Both the position numbers and the translations under genes were made by a program. The notes under the pieces were generated by a model. That model was not told the origin of the DNA, searched no databases, and saw nothing but the letters and a program-made list of their open reading frames with translations. A stretch of DNA of 64,000 nucleotides from Alteribacter aurantiacus DSM 18675 (GTDB lineage Bacteria; Bacillota; Bacilli; Bacillales; Salisediminibacteriaceae), in assembly GCF_000429705.1 (NCBI RefSeq), contig NZ_KE386941.1, forward strand, positions 1,612,001-1,676,000, read 5' to 3'. Below, piece after piece: positions 51,004-57,239 of this stretch. How positions within the stretch are numbered: the first letter of the stretch is position 1; each line of letters starts with the position of its first letter.

Positions 51004-51183
51004 CTATGTATTCGGCTTAACAGTGCTTACCAACAACAAGCTGATTCCTACGCCAAGTGATGTCCCCATTAACAACCCCAAGTTTCCGTCCTCCATCATC
51101 GGCACCCAAAACACTTGCCCCATCAACAGACCCACAACAACTCCCAAAACAATGAGCAGCACACGCTTGACTTCCAATGCCAA
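51004..51183 (-). CDS. Small two-helix membrane protein
   Basis: This is a 59-residue protein with two helices: VLLIVLGVVVGLLMGQVFWV (8-27) and LGLLMGTSLGVGISLLLVS (34-52), separated by a short acidic loop. The TTG start at 51183 has GGAGGTG 7 nt upstream; an ATG further up reads through the dispersed repeat. The function is unknown. Confidence 0.6.
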   Translation of the reverse strand: MALEVKRVLLIVLGVVVGLLMGQVFWVPMMEDGNLGLLMGTSLGVGISLLLVSTVKPNT

Positions 51184-51220
51184 CCTAAAGCACCTCCAAA
51201 AATTGTCCTGCCAAAAACCA

Positions 51221-51254
51221 ACATTTACACAATTGTTCGGGGGACAGTCCCCCA
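51221..51254 (-). repeat. Dispersed repeat, copy 3 (GGGGGACTGTCCCCC)
   Basis: The reverse complement reads GGGGGACTGTCCCCCG then AACAATTGTGTAAATGT. It is related to the copies at 45820 and 47352 (GGGG-CTGT-CCCC core followed by a CACA/TGTGT segment) but diverged and inverted. Confidence 0.6.
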
Positions 51255-51269
51255 CCTCAGCGCAGTGAT

Positions 51270-51297
51270 AAAGCGACCGTGAGTGACGGCCGCTTTG
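51270..51297 (-). terminator. Hairpin after the DinB gene
   Basis: AAAGCGGCCGT pairs with ACGGTCGCTTT with one mismatch, right after the stop codon. The T-run is weak. Confidence 0.55.
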
Positions 51298-51299
51298 GG

Positions 51300-51854
51300 T
51301 TAAATTGATAGGTATGGCGTATTAAAGTGATCCCATTTTTCACGTTTGCCGTTGAGCATTCGAAAGAGGAGGGCAATTTGACCTCTGTGGTAACTTTCGT
51401 GATCGATGAGGTGATATAAAATCCATTCCGGTGAGCATAATGTATCCTTCCCATTCAAGTTAACTTGAAGGTTGGGACGCTTAAACTCCATGTCACTCAT
51501 CGTCATATAATGCTCCCTGGTCATTTTACGCACCTCTCCTAAACGTGCGAGAAACCAGGACTTTTCCATTCCTGCCGGTGCAGCAATCTCTTGCTCCTCA
51601 ACAAAGTGAAATCTTTCTTTTTCTTCTTGAGTAAATTCACTCTGCTGGAGGGCAACTTTGTTCCACCAAAGCTCGATCTGAGCGAGATGTAATAAATATC
51701 CTGCAGGTGTAGGCAATTCTTGAGAATGAAAATAGAGATCGGAATCGTCGACTTGATCAATCATTTCAAGAAGCTTCTCACGGGTTTCAATTAATCCATT
51801 CAATAAGTAAAGGGAATCCCTCGCCGCCCCTTGTGACAATGTTTTCTTTTCCAT
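51300..51854 (-). CDS. DinB-family protein
   Basis: This 184-residue four-helix DinB-like protein has the expected metal ligands: His in AGYLLHLAQIELWW (about 50) and the pair in YHLIDHESYHRGQIALL (about 142-158). Its role is unknown; some relatives are thiol-dependent transferases. ATG 51854 follows GAGGTG; an ATG three codons upstream does not fit the site. It lies immediately after med on the same strand, where B. subtilis has comZ. Confidence 0.85.
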   Translation of the reverse strand: MEKKTLSQGAARDSLYLLNGLIETREKLLEMIDQVDDSDLYFHSQELPTPAGYLLHLAQIELWWNKVALQQSEFTQEEKERFHFVEEQEIAAPAGMEKSWFLARLGEVRKMTREHYMTMSDMEFKRPNLQVNLNGKDTLCSPEWILYHLIDHESYHRGQIALLFRMLNGKREKWDHFNTPYLSI

Positions 51855-51928
51855 TATTTTCACCTCTTAGTGTATGATGTAGGTTCTGGTGTTATGACTA
51901 TCTGCCAAATAAAAACACCTTTCTATAG

Positions 51929-51960
51929 AAAAAAGCCGATGCCACGCATCCGCTTTTTTC
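51929..51960 (-). terminator. Terminator after med
   Basis: AAAAAAGC..GATGC pairs with GCATC..GCTTTTTT around CAC, 3 nt past the stop. Confidence 0.88.
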
Positions 51961-51962
51961 TC

Positions 51963-52934
51963 TTATTCTTTATGTTCGACCTCTGAGGGTAGTTTTCCTG
52001 TTTCCACGTACATTTCTACATGCTCATTTAACCACTCTACCACATCGTCAGGGACCTCTTTAGAAAAGTCACCGAGAGAAATGACCCCTTCCATGAAGTC
52101 GTAATAGCGATTGCCGCTTTCCAGTTCCCCATTGTTAAACTCGGTTGCAACTCTTTCATAAAGCGTGTCTACTTGCTGAACAGTACTTGTTAATACTGTC
52201 GATTCCCCTAAATCCAATTGGTCAGCTACGTAACCGATCGCATAACGATCATCCGCTTTGATTTGTTCAATCACAGAAATGTGGAATCCATCACCAGCAG
52301 GGTAAAACACATCAACGCCTTGTTCACGCATTTCTTCATAATAAATAAGTGCCGCTTCTTCGTCTATCCAGCTTTCGGCAAAACGTACGAATACAGTTGC
52401 ATGATCATTTTCAAATTGGGCTCCGTCACGAAACCCTTCTACTTCAGGTTGCCAGTCAAACGCACCGATTACACCGACTGCGTCTGTATCTGACATTCGA
52501 CTCGCAAGCATTCCTGCAAAAAAGCCCATAGAGTAGCCTTGAAAATGGATACTCGTTACATTTTCACCGGTTACTTCACCGTTAAAACTGACGAAGTGAA
52601 TATGAGGAAATTCTTCTTTTAATTCCGTAAATACGTCTGCATAAATGTTACTGTGACCGAAGATAAGGTTTACCCCTTTTTGATCGAATTTTTCAACCGC
52701 GTTATGTATCGCATGTTTACTTTGTACGTTTTCTTCAAACATGACTTCCACGTTCATGGACGAATGGATGCCAAGGATCCCTTGGTACCCTTTGTTGTTC
52801 CACCCTTGATCGTCCATGGTATGGGGCAGTAATAGCCCTGCCTTTTCAAGTTTGCCACTTTCTGCAGAAATCATGGAACATCCCGCCAATATGACGGTTA
52901 AGATCACGATTACAAACATGGGCATTGACTTCAT
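51963..52934 (-). CDS. med: Med/BMP-family lipoprotein (substrate-binding-like positive regulator of competence)
   Basis: This is a 323-residue lipoprotein, with hydrophobic start and lipobox LAGC, Cys19. It has the PnrA/BMP fold of purine-nucleoside-binding proteins, with GWNNKGYQGI (about 44) and GVIGAFDWQPEVEGF. In B. subtilis the med product acts on comK expression and its C-terminal part is the BMP domain. Here the order relative to fabHA and YjaV matches that locus, but the competence role is inference. ATG follows a weak AGGAGT-type site. Strong terminator; DinB next. Confidence 0.8.
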   Translation of the reverse strand: MKSMPMFVIVILTVILAGCSMISAESGKLEKAGLLLPHTMDDQGWNNKGYQGILGIHSSMNVEVMFEENVQSKHAIHNAVEKFDQKGVNLIFGHSNIYADVFTELKEEFPHIHFVSFNGEVTGENVTSIHFQGYSMGFFAGMLASRMSDTDAVGVIGAFDWQPEVEGFRDGAQFENDHATVFVRFAESWIDEEAALIYYEEMREQGVDVFYPAGDGFHISVIEQIKADDRYAIGYVADQLDLGESTVLTSTVQQVDTLYERVATEFNNGELESGNRYYDFMEGVISLGDFSKEVPDDVVEWLNEHVEMYVETGKLPSEVEHKE

Positions 52935-53046
52935 TCGTCATTCACTCCTCGAGTCTTCTCCGGAACTAGGTACATATAACTAGATTCCTTTAATGTAAAA
53001 TTCGACAGTTGTTTTCTCTATTCCTCTACTCTTTATTACAATAAAA

Positions 53047-53214
53047 TTACGATCGGTTTACGTTTCGGTGAAACAACCATTCACACAATCCACCTATAAC
53101 AAGGCCAATGATGGCTGCCACTCCTTGATTCACATCAAAGAAAGTGGTTAAAACGGCAAAGCATAGGATGGTAATGACCGCGAAAATGGCGATTCCTGTA
53201 AGCAACGTCTTCAA
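53047..53214 (-). CDS. Small two-helix membrane protein (55 residues)
   Basis: The TTG start at 53214 has AAAAGGAG 9 nt upstream. The protein has two helices, GIAIFAVITILCFAVLTTFF (7-26) and GVAAIIGLVIGGLCEWLF (31-48), and a basic tail HRNVNRS, so the C-terminus is likely cytoplasmic. It is short and easily missed. It lies between yjaV-like and med, apparently as its own unit. The function is unknown. Confidence 0.65.
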   Translation of the reverse strand: MKTLLTGIAIFAVITILCFAVLTTFFDVNQGVAAIIGLVIGGLCEWLFHRNVNRS

Positions 53215-53249
53215 GTGATTCGACTCCTTTTAGCTCGTCCCAGTTTTTC

Positions 53250-53274
53250 AAAAAAGAGGATGTTTTCATCCTCC
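53250..53274 (-). terminator. Terminator after the YjaV-like gene
   Basis: GAGGATG pairs perfectly with CATCCTC around TTTT, followed on the minus strand by TTTTTT. Confidence 0.85.
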
Positions 53275-53312
53275 ATCATCCCAAAACTTCCATATGATCG
53301 CAAACCATTATT

Positions 53313-53996
53313 TTACATTATTGTTCTCATCCATTCGATTTGACGCTTAATCCCTTCATCAATAGCCATGCCTTCTACTTGAACGACGGTGACATCTTCA
53401 TCTATTTTTCGTTCTTCTCCTCGGATGTTTACAAGGTCTTGGCTCCACGACAGGGTTTCAAACGCTTTTAAAATCTCGGTTAGGCCGGCGGTCCATGCTT
53501 GGTCTTCCTTGTTCGAGAGAATGATTGGGCTTGTTATGCATTCTTCCACTTTCTCGAGTGCGGCTTTTGCTGCGTCTCCTGCGTATAAGAGATCGGCTGC
53601 TTCTTTTTCCCCTAAAGCAGTTAACTGTTCAAGGTCTCCTTTTTCGTTACGTAGGGCGGTTTGTATAAGAGTGTTGTAGACATGGGTATTGGGCTGGAAT
53701 GGTCCGTATAATGTGGGGATGCGGATGTGTCCGTTACCGGTTATGGGTGCGAGTTGAGTGCCTTTGATGGTTGATTGGCGCTCGTAGGCGTTGATGATGG
53801 TGTGCGTTGCTTCGTCTGGTGTGGTGGTTGTGTGTGTGAACAGGCTGTTTCGTGCGAATAGGTCTTTCATGAGTGTCTGTTCATCGGTTAGTTCATCTGG
53901 TTCTACTGCGATTACGTCAAATCCCATGTCCATGGCTTGCTCACAAAGGTGGTACCCGAAAAAATCAAGAGCGTTGACAATGGTCATTCGTTTCAT
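53313..53996 (-). CDS. yjaV: NAD(P)-binding epimerase/dehydratase-like protein (yjaV position)
   Basis: This 227-residue protein has a Rossmann-like start, MTIVNALDFFGYHLCEQAMDMG, where the usual glycine-rich TGxxGxxG loop is replaced by NALDFFGYH, so dinucleotide binding may be lost. The remainder follows an NAD-dependent epimerase pattern (RIPTLYGPFQP at about 91, DLLYAGDAAKAALE). AAAGGAG precedes the ATG. The place next to med, upstream of it on the same strand, matches yjaV of B. subtilis; the symbol is by synteny. Confidence 0.7.
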   Translation of the reverse strand: MKRMTIVNALDFFGYHLCEQAMDMGFDVIAVEPDELTDEQTLMKDLFARNSLFTHTTTTPDEATHTIINAYERQSTIKGTQLAPITGNGHIRIPTLYGPFQPNTHVYNTLIQTALRNEKGDLEQLTALGEKEAADLLYAGDAAKAALEKVEECITSPIILSNKEDQAWTAGLTEILKAFETLSWSQDLVNIRGEERKIDEDVTVVQVEGMAIDEGIKRQIEWMRTIM

Positions 53997-54074
53997 AGGT
54001 AAGCTCCTTTAAAAGATAGAATAAACCAGTGGCGCAAGACGAACGATAGTAAAAAACCCTGAGGAGCGAATCAG

Positions 54075-55274
54075 ATGACTTTACATACAGGTAATTTGTT
54101 TTGGCCAACAACTGTGCAGCATAAACCGGAGTACCCGAAGCTTAGTGGTGATGTGGAGTGTGATGTGTTGATTATCGGTGGGGGTGAGTCTGGTTCGTTA
54201 ATGGCATATACCCTTTCTGAGCATCGAGTGAGTACGATTCTTGTGGACAAAGCGACGATTGGAAGTGGTTCATCGAGTGCAAATACGGGTCTTTTGCAGT
54301 TCTCTAACGATAAAATGCTTACGGACTTTTCCAAGCGTATTGGTGAGAAAGCGGCGGTACAGTTTTATAAGCGTTGTTTAAAATCGGTTGATGACCTTGA
54401 AGTGATTACGAAGCGTTTGGAATACAAGACGGATTTTATTCGTCGTAAGAGTTTGTTTTATGCAAGTGATAAAGGGGACGCGAAGAAGCTTCGTAAAGAG
54501 TTTGATCTGTTGAAGAAGCACGGGTTTCCGGTCAACTTGCTCGAGGCCCATGAGATCGGCTCCCTTTTTCCTTTTGAAAAGGACCTGGCCATTTTAACCG
54601 ACTTGGATGCGGAAGTGAACCCGTTGAAGCTCGCAGTTTCCCTCGTTCGTGAAGCCCACAAGAATGGCGTGCAGGTGTTTGAAAATACGGAGGTTCTCGG
54701 TCATGAATTCTCCGATGGTGGCGGCTTGTTTCGTACGCCTAAAGGGACGATTCGAGCAAAGAAAGTGATTTACTCGACTGGTTATGAAACGGCTCAATTT
54801 GCTTCGATTAAAAAAGCGGCCTTAAACCGAAGTTACGCGATTGTGACTCATCCTGTGAAAGACATGAGCTTTTGGTATGAGAAAGCCATGATTTGGGAGA
54901 CGGCAAGACCATATCTGTATATGCGAACCACCCCGGACAACCGAATCATTGCCGGGGGGCTTGATGACAACCATACGGAGCCGGAATCGGACCCGGATCG
55001 ATTAAAGGGGAAGGGATGGGAGCTTCTCTCGATCATTCAAGAACACTTCCCTCTTCGTGACCTTCAGGTGGCCCACCAGTGGAGTGCCACGTTTGGTGAG
55101 TCAAAGGACGGGCTTCCTTTTATCGGGCGACATCCGAAATATGATCATGTTTATTTTTTACTCGGGTTCGGCGGGAATGGCACCGTGTATTGTACGTTGG
55201 GAGCCGAAGTGATTAAAGATCTGATTTTGTATGGATATAGTCACGATGCCCCTTTGTTAGCGCTTGATCGGTAA
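54075..55274 (+). CDS. FAD-dependent oxidoreductase (DAO family)
   Basis: This 399-residue amine/amino-acid oxidoreductase of the DAO fold has its FAD loop in VLIIGGGESGSLMAYTLSEH (about 31-50), with ILVDKATIGSGSSSANTG following. A later GLDDNHTE and FIGRHPKYDHVYFLLGFGGNG complete the C-terminal FAD region. Relatives oxidise glycine, sarcosine or gamma-glutamylputrescine; the substrate is not evident. GAGGAG precedes the ATG. It sits on the plus strand inside an otherwise minus-strand synteny block, so it is an insertion in that block. Confidence 0.85.
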   Translation: MTLHTGNLFWPTTVQHKPEYPKLSGDVECDVLIIGGGESGSLMAYTLSEHRVSTILVDKATIGSGSSSANTGLLQFSNDKMLTDFSKRIGEKAAVQFYKRCLKSVDDLEVITKRLEYKTDFIRRKSLFYASDKGDAKKLRKEFDLLKKHGFPVNLLEAHEIGSLFPFEKDLAILTDLDAEVNPLKLAVSLVREAHKNGVQVFENTEVLGHEFSDGGGLFRTPKGTIRAKKVIYSTGYETAQFASIKKAALNRSYAIVTHPVKDMSFWYEKAMIWETARPYLYMRTTPDNRIIAGGLDDNHTEPESDPDRLKGKGWELLSIIQEHFPLRDLQVAHQWSATFGESKDGLPFIGRHPKYDHVYFLLGFGGNGTVYCTLGAEVIKDLILYGYSHDAPLLALDR

Positions 55275-55275
55275 G

Positions 55276-56028
55276 TTAAAGCTTCTTTAATTGCTCGTGG
55301 TTAGCGAGGAACCGTTTGACCGGACCGAGAAAATCGGGAAGGAGTTTCCCTGGTAAAAACACCGTCAACTCTACGGGAGCTCCTCTGTCTTTTCTTGATT
55401 CTTCAAAGGGCCTGCTATGCTGCTCCAAGGGAAACGTGCTTTGAAATATGGAATGAAAAATGCGAATCATCGTCTCGGAACATGTTTTTTCCCATAGGGA
55501 AGAAGGGTAAGCAATGGCTTCTTCTATTACTTGTTCGTCTTCTCCATAGGCGTGTTTCATTTCTTTGATAAAGCGTTTGTAAAAAAACAGATTGCTTTTT
55601 TCATGACGACTGTATGCTTTGAGGTCAAGGCATGGATTATATAAAACAACAGAACGGAGCAATTGGGGCTGATCGACAAGCAATCTCAAGGCAATCAATG
55701 CCCCCATTCCTTCTGCAAACACATGAATTTTCCCGTTCAGTATTTCTGTTTTTAAGGCATGCTTGATTGTTCTCATCGTCAAACGGTACGCTTCATCGTT
55801 CCCCCAATGCTTTCCGTATTGATTGGAGTAAACAATCGTGTACCCTTCTTGCTTTAAGGCGTCGATAAACCGTTTCCGATCGTGGTTTTGATGCCAAAAG
55901 CTCGTATTTTTTTCCACATAGTGATTGGCATCTCCTAATAATAAGACTAAAAATCCGTTCGGTTTTTCTGGCAAATGAACGACCGCCTGTTCTCCTTCCA
56001 ATGAAAAATACCTTTCTGTTACTGCCAT
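55276..56028 (-). CDS. yjaU: Alpha/beta-hydrolase-fold protein without a nucleophile serine (yjaU position)
   Basis: This 250-residue protein has an alpha/beta-hydrolase layout, but the nucleophile elbow reads FAEGMGALIAL (about 103), where GxSxG would be expected, so Ser is replaced by Met/Gly and esterase activity is doubtful. The remainder has strands and a plausible cap but no clear catalytic His near the end (FLANHEQLKKL). ATG 56028 follows GAGGG by 6 nt. It lies upstream of the yjaV-like gene, as yjaU does in B. subtilis; the symbol is by position. It meets the FAD gene's stop at 1 nt. Confidence 0.68.
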   Translation of the reverse strand: MAVTERYFSLEGEQAVVHLPEKPNGFLVLLLGDANHYVEKNTSFWHQNHDRKRFIDALKQEGYTIVYSNQYGKHWGNDEAYRLTMRTIKHALKTEILNGKIHVFAEGMGALIALRLLVDQPQLLRSVVLYNPCLDLKAYSRHEKSNLFFYKRFIKEMKHAYGEDEQVIEEAIAYPSSLWEKTCSETMIRIFHSIFQSTFPLEQHSRPFEESRKDRGAPVELTVFLPGKLLPDFLGPVKRFLANHEQLKKL

Positions 56029-56282
56029 GACCATCCCTCACTCACCCTAAACGCTCGATTTGTGTTTCATCAACGGCTTCATCTTTCTACTTACTGAAGG
56101 GGAGTTTCTTCCTTTTGTGAACAAGCCATTTTTGTTAAACACGTTTACACTCATCCTATTCAGCAGGGGAAAAAACGGTTGATTTTTTTGCCTATCTAAA
56201 CAAAAATAGGGAAATGATAATGTTAGTTTATTACGCAAGTTGACGAAAAATGATACCGATGAATGGGTCAAATAGCATAAAT
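56029..56282. other. Intergenic region, no gene
   Basis: This is upstream of the alpha/beta protein on the minus strand. It contains AT-rich sequence with a frame (56047-56271) that lacks a ribosome site and is low-complexity; I do not call it. Confidence 0.5.
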
Positions 56283-56316
56283 AAAAGAACCCCGAGGACG
56301 CTTCATCCTCGGGATT
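56283..56316 (-). terminator. Terminator after yjzC
   Basis: CCCCGAGGA pairs with TCCTCGGG, followed on the minus strand by TTCTTTTATTT. Confidence 0.82.
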
Positions 56317-56338
56317 CCTTTGTTTCTATATTCACCCG

Positions 56339-56518
56339 TTAAGGCTTTCGCTGGTATGTCCATTTCCGGTCTTTGTTTGCTGTAGCCGGAAATTCGTCTC
56401 CCGCTTCCATGTGCACTTTGCGGGGATTGTTCACCATGCTTCCTGTCTCTCCGATTTCAACGTAAAATCCGTTGTTCGGTGCCTTATCACCCGGGTTAAA
56501 TTGACGTCGCTGACCCAC
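56339..56518 (-). CDS. yjzC: YjzC-family protein
   Basis: This 59-residue protein of the YjzC family keeps the family pattern FNPGDKAPNNGFYVEIGETG followed by SMVNNPRKVHMEAGDEFPAT. The function is unknown. The GTG start at 56518 has GAGGAGG 8 nt upstream; the longer frame from 56566 has no ribosome site. In B. subtilis yjzC precedes yjaU, and the order is kept here. Confidence 0.88.
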   Translation of the reverse strand: MGQRRQFNPGDKAPNNGFYVEIGETGSMVNNPRKVHMEAGDEFPATANKDRKWTYQRKP

Positions 56519-56671
56519 GCGCGTTCCCTCCTCATTCGTGATGATCTTAGGATGTGTCTTTTTCATGGGAATTATGAAGGGAGAATTTGTGGGGCGGCGG
56601 TGAGATTTGGGCAGAGTTGCTTAGGTGCGGGGTGAGGGTGACGAGGTCCTTCGCCACCCGTAAGAAGCACT

Positions 56672-56775
56672 TCGTTTTTCTTTAGCGGGGATAAGTATGT
56701 AATTGACCAACTTATTTTTCGTTTAGCGGAGTTAATTATGTAATTGGCGGACTTATTTTTCGTTTAGCGGCGTTA
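56672..56775. repeat. Phased degenerate repeat array C (41-bp unit, 20-21-bp half-units)
   Basis: TTTAGCGG occurs at 56681, 56722 and 56763 and CTTATTTTTCG at 56711 and 56752, so the unit is exactly 41 bp. Each unit divides into two similar halves of 20 and 21 bp (both ending GCGGA). The reverse complement matches array A (21518 onwards): AAAATAAGT, TCAATTACA and TTATC at the same spacing. It lies between two minus-strand genes and is not coding. Confidence 0.78.
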
Positions 56776-56790
56776 GGTCCCAAGCAAGCT

Positions 56791-56828
56791 AAAAAAGACC
56801 GAAAAACAGCTGAACTGCTTTTCGGTCT
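56791..56828 (-). terminator. Terminator after the HesB-like gene
   Basis: AGACCGAAAAGCAG pairs with CTGTTTTTCGGTCT with one extra base, then TTTTT on the minus strand. Confidence 0.85.
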
Positions 56829-56838
56829 CCTTACTTAT

Positions 56839-57141
56839 TTACTGTTTTTCTCCTGTTTCGTGAAGATAAACAATTTCTCCGTTGTCTTCATTCAACTCGA
56901 CGCTCAAGTCTTTATCATCAAAGTACCATTCGTCTTTTTTCTCCACATAGAAGGTTACACCGTTCACTTCTTTCGTGACTGCCGGGTCTTCTGGGTCTTT
57001 TTTTGCCATGGCTAGGGAGAAACTGCTTTGGAAGTTACCGCAGCCACCATATCGTACGTAAAAATGGACCGCTTCACCTTCTTCAAGTTCTAACTCTTCT
57101 TTAAACCAGTCATACGCTTTATCTGAAATTGTAAGTTCCAT
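56839..57141 (-). CDS. HesB/YneR-type protein
   Basis: This 100-residue HesB/IscA-like fold protein starts MELTISDKAYDWFKEELELE and has one cysteine in YGGCGNFQSSFSL (about 33). Iron-sulfur carriers of this fold usually have three cysteines, so cluster binding by this one is doubtful; the YneR-type group it resembles likewise has a single Cys. GGAGGG precedes the ATG by about 6 nt. Its own terminator makes it monocistronic. Confidence 0.82.
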   Translation of the reverse strand: MELTISDKAYDWFKEELELEEGEAVHFYVRYGGCGNFQSSFSLAMAKKDPEDPAVTKEVNGVTFYVEKKDEWYFDDKDLSVELNEDNGEIVYLHETGEKQ

Positions 57142-57239
57142 TGTTTTTCCCTCCAGCTTGTTTGGGTATATGCTTCTGTTCCCTTGTTCAATCTCTCACT
57201 AAACCATGATAACCTCGAACCCTGACTGAACACAATAGG

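Noticed and set aside
56047..56271. Minus-strand frame of 74 residues
   Set aside because: No ribosome site, phenylalanine/asparagine-rich sequence from AT-rich DNA and overlap with no conserved position. Judged accidental.
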